Assembly (NCBI GenBank): GCA_023263235.1
Contig: JALQXE010000115.1
Span: 1 to 12,751 of the forward strand
Reading direction: 5' to 3'
From: Sediminibacterium sp.
GTDB taxonomy: Bacteria; Bacteroidota; Bacteroidia; Chitinophagales; Chitinophagaceae
Length of the DNA: 12,751 nt
Within the stretch, counting starts at the first letter, position 1. Every line of letters starts with the position of its first letter. The notes under the pieces were generated by a model. That model was given only the letters and a program-made list of their open reading frames with translations. It had not been told where the DNA came from and made no database searches. This document shows positions 6,916-12,751 of the stretch, piece after piece. Position numbers and translations under genes: made by a program.

Positions 6916-7812
6916 ATGCGCAAATTTTTACTTGCATCTAGCCTTTTAATTCTTTTTATTTCTTGTAGTAATAAAAAACAATATGCGCCGCAGGATACCC
7001 TTACTACTGGCAGCATTCGTATATCTGCTGAAGAATGCTTCAAGCCTATATTGGAAGAAGAAATTAAAGTTTTTAAGTCCCTAAATCCAAAGGCAAATTT
7101 CATTGTTGAATATAAGTCTGAGATTGAATGTTTAAAAGACTTTACCTCTGATAGTACTCGTATGATATTTATTACAAGAGGCTTGGATAAAAGGGAGGAG
7201 GCTTCGTTTAAAAATCAATTAGGGTATACACCTACTTTTGGCATTTTAGCATATAGTGCCATCGCAATTTTGGTACATAAGGAATCAAAAGATACATTGT
7301 TTAGTTTATCAGATTTAAAGGACAGATTAGTAGGTACAAATTCACAAACAGTGGTAATGGATGGCAATAATTTAACGGGGGTTGTGAGGTTTTTAAAAGA
7401 TAGTTTAGCAAAGAATGCGCCATTTGGAAAAAATGTGGTTTCGGCAGATGGCAGCAAGGGGGTAATTGAATACATTAAAACGCATCCAGAAGCAATGGGG
7501 TTTTTAGACCTAAGTTGGATAGGAGATGGACTTGATCCGAAACAAGCCGAAGAAAGAAAATTTGTAAAAACTGCAATGTTAGAGTGTACGCTGTGTGCTG
7601 AGAAAGGTCTGTTTGCCCAACCTTCCCAATCAACCATCAGTAAAGGAGAGTACTCATTATCACTTCCAATGTATTACGCATTAAAAGAAAATGCTCCTGG
7701 TTTAGGCTCTGGATTATTAAATTATATTAGTTCGGAGAATGGGCAAAAAATCATTAATCGTGCTTCCTTGGTGCCTGTAAAGATGAATTTAAACAAGCGT
7801 AAAGTCATCTAA
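6916..7812 (+). CDS. PstS-like substrate-binding lipoprotein
   Basis: A 298-residue protein with a lipoprotein-type signal (hydrophobic residues 4-15, then S-C with C17 as the likely lipidated cysteine), so it should be anchored in the periplasm. The rest follows the PstS/PBP-like fold. SIRISAEECFKPILEEEIKVF (33-53) stands where PstS has its first phosphate loop. TRMIFITRGLDKREE (81-95) takes the place of the Ser-Arg segment. GNNLTGVVRFLKD (150-162) takes the place of the SGT loop. VSADGSKGVIEYIKTHPEAMGFLDL (175-199) matches the GVVAAVANTPGAIGYV-type segment, and YSLSLPMYYALKENAPGLGSGLLNYISSENGQ is the typical C-terminal ending. Four cysteines lie in the exported part besides C17 (C41, C72, C224, C227), the last two as CTLC. 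There are no pstC, pstA, pstB or phoU genes next to it; a TPR gene follows after 159 bp. The ligand (phosphate or another oxyanion) is unproven. Confidence 0.85.
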   Translation: MRKFLLASSLLILFISCSNKKQYAPQDTLTTGSIRISAEECFKPILEEEIKVFKSLNPKANFIVEYKSEIECLKDFTSDSTRMIFITRGLDKREEASFKNQLGYTPTFGILAYSAIAILVHKESKDTLFSLSDLKDRLVGTNSQTVVMDGNNLTGVVRFLKDSLAKNAPFGKNVVSADGSKGVIEYIKTHPEAMGFLDLSWIGDGLDPKQAEERKFVKTAMLECTLCAEKGLFAQPSQSTISKGEYSLSLPMYYALKENAPGLGSGLLNYISSENGQKIINRASLVPVKMNLNKRKVI

Positions 7813-7900
7813 AATTAGAATTCTAGAATACTAACGGTTTTTAGTAATTTTCGTAAAAATTATAACTATTTCTTGCAAAAAAATTAATAATTTTAGCATT

Positions 7901-7939
7901 CTCAAATAGTGAGTCGGAGGTATTCTGTTTTTGAGACCT
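7901..7939 (+). promoter_or_regulatory. Possible folded leader upstream of the TPR gene
   Basis: Within the 159-bp gap before the TPR gene, CTCAAA (7901-7906) can pair with TTTGAG (7930-7935), and AGGT (7918-7921) with ACCT (7936-7939). The pairs interleave, so both together would make a small H-type pseudoknot with the two stems directly adjacent. TAATTTTA (7888-7895), a 7/8 match to the -7 element, lies just upstream and would start the transcript at about 7899. Short stems like these can arise by chance; no known riboswitch family is recognised. Confidence 0.18.
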
Positions 7940-7971
7940 AGAACGTTATTTTAACAATAAAAAAACAAGTG

Positions 7972-9765
7972 ATGAGAAAATTGGCTTTTTTGATGATGGG
8001 AGTTGCTTTTTTAGTAACTGGATTACAAGCTCAGGTTGCGCCCTCACCTTTAGCGCAAGGAATTAAACTATTGCATTATGAGAAAAATAAATCAGCACTT
8101 GATTTTTTCGCTGCTGAAGTAAAGAAAAATCCTACCGATCCTGAAACTATTTTCTGGTATGGTCAGGCAATTTTAGCTCAAAACTATAATGGTATTCCAA
8201 CTGCGGCTTCAATTGCAGAAGCTAAAACTGTTTATCAGCAAGCTTTACAAGCTAAAGGAAATGATGCATGGCTGCTAATTGGTATGGCCCATATCCAATA
8301 TTTAGAAGGTGCAGATGCCGATTTAATTAGAAATAATTTAGAATTAGCTATTACTACATCTAAAATATCAAGTGGCAAAAACAGGTCAAAGAATAATCCT
8401 GAAATTATCAATGCATTAGGTCGTGTATTTGCTGAATTGCCATTGGGCAAGGGTAACAACCAATATGCAGTTCAAAAGCTCAATGATCTCATTTCTGAAT
8501 ATGGCGAACAACCATTAAATCCTAATATTTACATTTATTTGGGCATTAACCATTTAAAAATAGGTGGTGATTTGTCAGGTGGGGAAGCAGTTGTTGCTTT
8601 TAAAAAGGCTGCAGAGCGTGATCCTAAAAACGCCTTCCCTTACTATAAGATTGGTAAAATTTATCAAAGCCAAAACAATAAAGAAAGCTTTGAAGAGAAT
8701 TACGAGAAAGCCCTTTCTATTGACCCAGCAATGGCACCAGTGTATGTTGCTTTATATAACCACTATGCTACTTTAGATACCGCTAAAGCAAGAAAAAATT
8801 TGGACTTGTTTCTTCAATATGCCGATAAAGATCCTTCATTCGACTACTTATATGCCGATTATTTATTCCAAGTTGCTCAATATGACGCTTCCTTGGCAAA
8901 GGCCATTGAGTTAAAGAATTCAATTGGCATTGAAGCTTATCCTCGAATTGCTGTTTTATTGGCATACAACTATGACCGTAAAGGAGATTCTGCTTCTGCA
9001 AGAACTTACATTGAGCAATATATTAATACGCAGCCTGCTGATAAAATCCAATCCTTAGATTATGATTTGGCTGTTAAAGTAATTTCAAAATTTGCCGGTG
9101 CGCAAGCTACCGTGGCTTCAATTTTAGAAAGAGCCATAGCTGCAGATCCTAAAAACAAGAAAAATGCGCTTAAATTTTACAAATTAGGCTATGAAATGTT
9201 TGAAAAAGCTAATATGTATGAAGATGCTTCTAAATGGTTTGAGCGTTATGCTACCTTAAATGGCGTAAAAGACGAGTTCTACTACTTTAAAACAGCAAGC
9301 TTTGCATTAAACGCTAAAAATGGTCCAGCTGCAGACCTTGCTGCTAAGGGCTATATGGCTGCATTTCCGGACAAGCCAAGAGGATATGTTTTCAATATTA
9401 AAGCCGCTGCTTTATTAGACACTGGCGCGGTTAAAAACTTGTATTTGGAAGCATTAACCCTAAATAGTACATTTTTGTTGAAGGATATAGCCAACAACAA
9501 GCAAAAACTAATTGACAATTTCAGCCAAATGTTGATTTATTTCAATGAAGTTAAAGCGTTTGACAAAGCTGTTGAAATGTGTGATGAAATCCTAAAATTA
9601 GCCCCAGGTGATGCCAATATGCTTAAGTATAGAGAGCAATTCCAAAAAAATGCTGATATTCTTAAAGGCATTAAAAAAGTAGCAGATAAGCCAGCTACCG
9701 ACAAACCAACTGGCGATAAATCAGCTCCTACTAAAGAGCCAGCTAAGCCACCTAAAACCAACTAG
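7972..9765 (+). CDS. Secreted tetratricopeptide-repeat (TPR) protein
   Basis: A 597-residue protein. The frame opens with GTG at 7969, but the next codon is ATG, giving MRKLAFLMMGVAFLVTGLQAQ, a clean Sec signal ending in A-Q, so I start at 7972. The mature chain is almost wholly helical TPR-type repeats. The clearest units are about 220-252 (PKNAFPYYKIGKIYQSQNN... YEKALSIDP), 323-355 (YPRIAVLLAYNYDRKGDSASARTYIEQYI), 403-435 (YKLGYEMFEKANMYEDASKWFERY) and 532-562 (DKAVEMCDEILKLAPGDANMLKYREQF). Residues 567-597 are a disordered tail rich in Lys, Pro, Thr and Asp. TPR arrays bind other proteins, so a scaffold role in the periplasm or outer envelope is the reasonable inference; no enzymatic motif is visible. 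It follows the PstS-like gene on the same strand and ends before a strong terminator. Confidence 0.87.
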   Translation: MRKLAFLMMGVAFLVTGLQAQVAPSPLAQGIKLLHYEKNKSALDFFAAEVKKNPTDPETIFWYGQAILAQNYNGIPTAASIAEAKTVYQQALQAKGNDAWLLIGMAHIQYLEGADADLIRNNLELAITTSKISSGKNRSKNNPEIINALGRVFAELPLGKGNNQYAVQKLNDLISEYGEQPLNPNIYIYLGINHLKIGGDLSGGEAVVAFKKAAERDPKNAFPYYKIGKIYQSQNNKESFEENYEKALSIDPAMAPVYVALYNHYATLDTAKARKNLDLFLQYADKDPSFDYLYADYLFQVAQYDASLAKAIELKNSIGIEAYPRIAVLLAYNYDRKGDSASARTYIEQYINTQPADKIQSLDYDLAVKVISKFAGAQATVASILERAIAADPKNKKNALKFYKLGYEMFEKANMYEDASKWFERYATLNGVKDEFYYFKTASFALNAKNGPAADLAAKGYMAAFPDKPRGYVFNIKAAALLDTGAVKNLYLEALTLNSTFLLKDIANNKQKLIDNFSQMLIYFNEVKAFDKAVEMCDEILKLAPGDANMLKYREQFQKNADILKGIKKVADKPATDKPTGDKSAPTKEPAKPPKTN

Positions 9766-9789
9766 TTTCGCGATGTAAAATATTTATAA

Positions 9790-9817
9790 AAAAACTCCCC
9801 ATTTATGGGGAGTTTTT
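9790..9817 (+). terminator. Rho-independent terminator after the TPR gene
   Basis: AAAAACTCCCC, a six-base loop (ATTTAT) and GGGGAGTTTTT form a perfect 11-bp stem whose GC core is followed by a T run, 24 bp past the TPR stop. The A run on the left makes it potentially active on both strands. It separates the TPR gene from the nuo operon. Confidence 0.9.
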
Positions 9818-9840
9818 CGTGCTAGGTGCTATCCTTTGTG

Positions 9841-9848
9841 TATTTTTG
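9841..9848 (+). promoter_or_regulatory. Bacteroidota -7 element (TATTTTTG) of the nuo operon
   Basis: This is an exact TAnnTTTG match lying between the terminator (ends 9817) and the nuoA ATG (9868), the only place where a promoter for the following operon can sit. Predicted initiation near 9852 gives a leader of about 16 bases. The -33 region (about 9815-9820, TTTCG) is only a partial match to TTG. Confidence 0.55.
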
Positions 9849-9867
9849 CGGCACCAAAAACAATTGT

Positions 9868-10269
9868 ATGAATTCGATGCAATTAATGCTCTCTGCAAAC
9901 GAAACAAATAATGCCGCTAATTACCTGCCCATTGCACTACAATTGCTATTTGCAGCAGGCTTTGTTGCGTTCATGATTTTACTATCAAGCTTGCTTGGAC
10001 CTAAGCGTAAAACAGACGACAAATTAGCCACATTTACAAGTGGTATTCCTACGCATGGTGATGCAAGATCTCCTATGGCGATTAAGTATTTTTTAATTGC
10101 TATTTTATTTGTTCTGTTTGATGTAGAAGTAATTTTCTTTTATCCCTATGCTGTAAACTTTAAAAGTTTAGGTTGGGCTGGTTTAGGAGAAGTAATATTA
10201 TTTGTTGCGTTTTTCTTAGTAGGGTTCATATACATTATTAAGAAAGGTGCGTTAAAGTGGGAAGATTAA
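9868..10269 (+). CDS. nuoA: NADH-quinone oxidoreductase subunit A
   Basis: A membrane subunit of complex I (ND3 equivalent), located where the peripheral arm meets the proton-pumping arm. I start at the ATG at 9868 (133 residues, the usual NuoA length); an upstream GTG at 9826 would add 14 unconserved residues and precede the putative promoter. Three transmembrane helices are visible, about 19-43, 71-94 and 105-125. The signature FLIAILFVLFDVEVIFFYPYAV (75-96) contains the conserved FDVE. The long loop between helices 1 and 2 reads FTSGIPTHGDARS (56-68); the cysteine found there in mitochondrial ND3 and proteobacterial NuoA (ECG) is replaced by serine. It is the first gene of the operon, 27 bp before nuoB. 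Confidence 0.95.
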   Translation: MNSMQLMLSANETNNAANYLPIALQLLFAAGFVAFMILLSSLLGPKRKTDDKLATFTSGIPTHGDARSPMAIKYFLIAILFVLFDVEVIFFYPYAVNFKSLGWAGLGEVILFVAFFLVGFIYIIKKGALKWED

Positions 10270-10296
10270 TTATTTAAAAAATTCAAAGCATAATAT

Positions 10297-10884
10297 ATGC
10301 GTCCAGTAAGATTTAACATTCATCCAAAGGAAGCCGAAATAGCAGATGCAATTTCAATGGCACCAGCTCCAGATGGAATTGGAGGAGAAGGTTTTTTTGC
10401 AACACAATTAAGTTCGGTGGTTGGGTTAGCGCGTAAAAATTCTTTATGGCCTCTGCCTTTTGCAACCTCATGTTGTGGCATTGAATTCATGGCAACAATG
10501 GCCTCGCATTATGACTTATCGCGTTTTGGATCGGAGCGTGTTGGATTTTCACCCCGTCAGTGTGATTTATTAATGGTGATGGGAACCATTGCAAAAAAAA
10601 TGGCACCTGTATTAAGACAAGTGTATTTGCAAATGGCAGAGCCACGTTGGGTTATAGCGGTTGGTGCTTGTGCATCGAGTGGTGGAATTTTTGATACTTA
10701 TAGCGTATTACAAGGAATAGACCAAGTGATTCCTGTGGACGTTTATGTTCCAGGATGTCCTCCAAGACCAGAAGCGATTATTGACGGGTTTATGAAAATT
10801 CAAGATTTGGTGGGACAAGAGAGTATTCGTCGTCGTAATAGTGAACAATATAAGGCCTTATTAAACAGCTATGGCATTCAATAA
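10297..10884 (+). CDS. nuoB: NADH-quinone oxidoreductase subunit B
   Basis: A 195-residue peripheral-arm subunit (PSST equivalent) that carries the terminal iron-sulfur cluster N2, which passes electrons to quinone. The four N2 ligands are present: adjacent C59 and C60 in [11 protein letters not shown]125 in VGACASSGG and C154 in [33 protein letters not shown] (76-98) is the standard family segment. The first 30 residues, rich in Ala and Pro, are less conserved. The start at ATG 10297 is supported by the short 27-bp spacing from nuoA and the normal length. The ligands and context leave little doubt. Confidence 0.97.
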   Translation: MRPVRFNIHPKEAEIADAISMAPAPDGIGGEGFFATQLSSVVGLARKNSLWPLPFATSCCGIEFMATMASHYDLSRFGSERVGFSPRQCDLLMVMGTIAKKMAPVLRQVYLQMAEPRWVIAVGACASSGGIFDTYSVLQGIDQVIPVDVYVPGCPPRPEAIIDGFMKIQDLVGQESIRRRNSEQYKALLNSYGIQ

Positions 10885-10909
10885 ATTTTAACCCTCTATT
10901 TTTAACAAC

Positions 10910-11410
10910 ATGGCTTTATCTAATAATACAATAGAAGAAAAATTGGTGGAGAAATTTGGAGATCAAGTTTCTGCTTTTTCTACTGCCTCTGGTATTTTAT
11001 CATTTGAATCACCTGCACCTATAAATTTAAAAGTGATTCAATTTTTATATGACGAATTGGGTTTTACATTCTTAACAGATTTATGTGGCGTAAATTATCC
11101 CGACCAAAAAGGAGCGGAGATAGTAGTTGTTTATCATTTACACAATTTTATTGAGAACGTTCGTATTCGCTTTTCAGTTGCCGTGCCAGTTGAAAAACCC
11201 GATGTTTTTACTGCCAGTAAATTATTTGAAAGTGCGAATTGGATGGAAAGAGAAACCTATGATTTTTTCGGCGTTAATTTTATTGGCCATGCTAATTTAA
11301 AACGCATTTTAAATGTGGATGAAATGGATTATTTTCCGCTAAGAAAAGAATTTCCATTAGAAGATCAAACACGTATTGATAAGGATGATGAAATGTTTGG
11401 AAGAGGGTAG
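10910..11410 (+). CDS. nuoC: NADH-quinone oxidoreductase subunit C
   Basis: A 166-residue peripheral-arm subunit (30-kDa equivalent) that packs against NuoD and helps stabilise the arm; it has no cofactor. The family signature is complete: ERETYDFFGVNFIGHANLKRIL (113-134), followed by DYFPLRKEFPLED (140-152). The N-terminal alpha/beta part (VIQFLYDELGFTFLTDLCGVNYPD) is also typical. It is a separate gene, not the NuoCD fusion found in E. coli. It starts at ATG 10910, 25 bp after nuoB, and ends 38 bp before nuoD. Confidence 0.96.
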   Translation: MALSNNTIEEKLVEKFGDQVSAFSTASGILSFESPAPINLKVIQFLYDELGFTFLTDLCGVNYPDQKGAEIVVVYHLHNFIENVRIRFSVAVPVEKPDVFTASKLFESANWMERETYDFFGVNFIGHANLKRILNVDEMDYFPLRKEFPLEDQTRIDKDDEMFGRG

Positions 11411-11448
11411 TTGTAAAAATAAATTTAGTATAGCGCAATAATAATTGA

Positions 11449-12675
11449 ATGGAACAAAATAGTCATATTACATTACCCAAAGGGTCAATTGAAAAAACAA
11501 CGACCACTTTAAATATTGGTCCCACCCATCCTGCCACGCATGGGGTGTTTCAAAATATTATGGAAGTGGATGGAGAGAGAGTGGTTTCAACGGAACAAAC
11601 AGTTGGGTATATTCATAGGGCATTTGAAAAATTAGCAGAACGTAGGCCTTTATATCAAATTACTCCCATCACAGATCGTTTAAATTATTGTAGCAGTCCG
11701 ATTAATAATATGGGTTGGCATATTACGTGTGAGCGATTTTTAAAAATTGATTTGCCCAAACGCGTTGATTACTTGCGTGTAATTATTATGGAATTAGCGC
11801 GCATTTCAGATCATTTAATTTGTAACTCAATTGTGGGCGTAGATACTGGCGCTTATACTGGTTTTTTATATGTGATGCAATACCGTGAATTGATTTATGA
11901 AATATATGAGGAAGTGTGCGGCTCTCGTCTTACAACAAATATTGGTCGTATAGGTGGTTTTGAAAGAAACTTCTCAAATACAGCTTTTGTAAAATTGGAA
12001 AAATTCTTAAATGAATATCCAAAGGTTTTAAAAGAGTTCGAAAACTTATTTACTCGCAATAGAATTTTCATGGAACGTACACAAGGCACTGGTGGAATTA
12101 GTGCTGCGCGCGCGATGAATTATGGATTTACTGGACCTAATTTAAGAGCAGCCGGTGTAGACTTTGATGTACGTGTTGCAAATCCTTACAGCAGCTATCA
12201 AGATTTTGATTTTACTGTACCGATAGGATCAACAGGCGACAACTATGATCGATTCCTAGTGCGTAACGCAGAAATGTGGCAAAGTATTTCAATTATCAAA
12301 CAAGCATACGAGAAAGTACAATCTTTTAAAGGCGCTGATGCCGAAATTTTCCATGCCGATGTGCCAGCATATTATTTGCCAAAGAAAGAAGATGTGTATA
12401 ATAACATGGAAGCTTTAATATGGCACTTTAAAATTATTATGGGTGAAGTGAATTTACCAAAAGGTCAAATTTATAGTCCAGTGGAAGGCGGAAACGGAGA
12501 GCTTGGTTTTTATTTAATTAGTGATGGTGGACGTACCCCTTTCCGTTTACACTTCCGCAGACCTTGCTTCATTTATTATCAAGCTTATCCTGAGTTAATT
12601 ACTGGAGGCATGTTAAGTGATGCAGTTGTTACCATGAGTAGTTTGAATTTGATTGCTGGAGAGTTGGATGCATAG
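11449..12675 (+). CDS. nuoD: NADH-quinone oxidoreductase subunit D
   Basis: A 408-residue peripheral-arm subunit (49-kDa equivalent, related to the large subunit of NiFe hydrogenases) that forms the quinone pocket with NuoB. LNIGPTHPATHGVFQ (21-35) is the family opening. H31 and Y80 (in TDRLNYCSS), 49 residues apart, correspond to the quinone-binding His59 and Tyr108 of the bovine subunit, which have the same separation. EKLAERRPL, MELARISDHL and FMERTQGTGGIS are further conserved segments. As expected for complex I, no nickel-binding Cys pairs are present. The C terminus (LIAGELDA) differs from the frequent GE(V/I)DR ending only in the last residues. The length is normal and the subunit is not fused to NuoC. 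Confidence 0.97.
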   Translation: MEQNSHITLPKGSIEKTTTTLNIGPTHPATHGVFQNIMEVDGERVVSTEQTVGYIHRAFEKLAERRPLYQITPITDRLNYCSSPINNMGWHITCERFLKIDLPKRVDYLRVIIMELARISDHLICNSIVGVDTGAYTGFLYVMQYRELIYEIYEEVCGSRLTTNIGRIGGFERNFSNTAFVKLEKFLNEYPKVLKEFENLFTRNRIFMERTQGTGGISAARAMNYGFTGPNLRAAGVDFDVRVANPYSSYQDFDFTVPIGSTGDNYDRFLVRNAEMWQSISIIKQAYEKVQSFKGADAEIFHADVPAYYLPKKEDVYNNMEALIWHFKIIMGEVNLPKGQIYSPVEGGNGELGFYLISDGGRTPFRLHFRRPCFIYYQAYPELITGGMLSDAVVTMSSLNLIAGELDA

Positions 12676-12734
12676 AGAAGTTGGTTGAAATGAATTAGAA
12701 TTAATAAGCGTTTTGAAAAAAGAAAGTTTTATAT

Positions 12735-12751
12735 ATGGCTACTACTTTTAA
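12735..12751 (+). CDS. nuoE: Start of next nuo gene, probably nuoE (truncated by window edge)
   Basis: An ATG at 12735 opens a frame (M-A-T-T-F-) that runs off the window after five full codons. It lies 59 bp after the nuoD stop on the same strand. In the standard nuo order the next gene is nuoE (24-kDa [2Fe-2S] subunit). The name is inferred from position only; five residues carry no family information. Confidence 0.45.

Noticed and set aside
7215..7637. Open frame of 140 codons on the minus strand inside the PstS-like gene
   Set aside because: It lies wholly antisense to a gene with clear family motifs and looks like a composition effect, with no recognisable domain.
7845..7862. Hairpin TAATTTT-CGTA-AAAATTA after the PstS-like gene
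   Set aside because: The seven-pair stem is AT-only with no following T run; such repeats are expected by chance in this AT-rich gap.
7916..7920. GGAGG resembling a Shine-Dalgarno sequence
   Set aside because: It is about 50 bp from the TPR start, with no credible start codon at the right distance.
12676..12734. Gap between nuoD and the next nuo gene
   Set aside because: I looked for hairpins, promoters and small genes and found nothing beyond AT-rich spacer.
1..12751. tRNA, rRNA, CRISPR arrays, insertion sequences, integrases, toxin-antitoxin or defence genes
   Set aside because: No cloverleaf-like sequence, repeat array, transposase motif or terminal inverted repeat was seen, and nearly all bases are covered by housekeeping or envelope genes.

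Overview
The window is ordinary chromosomal DNA of a Bacteroidota bacterium, most likely a member of the Chitinophagaceae or a close relative. The DNA is AT-rich. Starts lack a clear Shine-Dalgarno sequence, and several genes are preceded by matches to the Bacteroidota -7 promoter element TAnnTTTG. The exported proteins have the short signal peptides ending in A-Q that are common in this phylum, and the protein sequences (RimM, RlmN, HisS, NuoABCD) read as Bacteroidota versions. The family-level placement is inferred; I could not run a search.

Layout, left to right. (1) 1-312: 3' end of rimM (ribosome maturation). (2) 371-1654: an exported amidohydrolase with a complete metal site, convergent with the next block. 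(3) 4689 down to 1677, minus strand: rlmN, an RsuA/RluB-type pseudouridine synthase with a long basic N-terminal extension, and an RluA-type pseudouridine synthase. They are spaced 31 and 48 bp apart and look like one RNA-modification operon. (4) 4781-5176: a small exported protein of unknown function, divergent from rlmN and tail-to-tail with hisS. (5) 6551-5184, minus strand: hisS. (6) 6632-9765, plus strand: a 79-residue two-helix membrane protein, a PstS-like lipoprotein with no transporter genes beside it, and a secreted TPR protein, closed by a strong hairpin terminator. (7) 9868 to the right edge: the start of the complex I operon, nuoA-nuoB-nuoC-nuoD and the first codons of what is probably nuoE.

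Three functional themes stand out. The first is translation: RimM, RlmN, two pseudouridine synthases and HisS. The second is the cell envelope: the amidohydrolase, the 131-residue protein, and the membrane protein/PstS-like/TPR group. The third is respiration: NADH:quinone oxidoreductase, whose peripheral-arm subunits B, C and D and membrane subunit A keep their diagnostic residues.

I found no mobile element, CRISPR array, tRNA, rRNA, phage remnant or defence system, and no gap above 160 bp between genes. The least understood part is the membrane protein/PstS-like/TPR group. I see no clear evidence of an undescribed system. Four starts were moved from the longest open frame to an internal ATG (small exported protein, hisS, TPR protein, nuoA), as explained in those entries.
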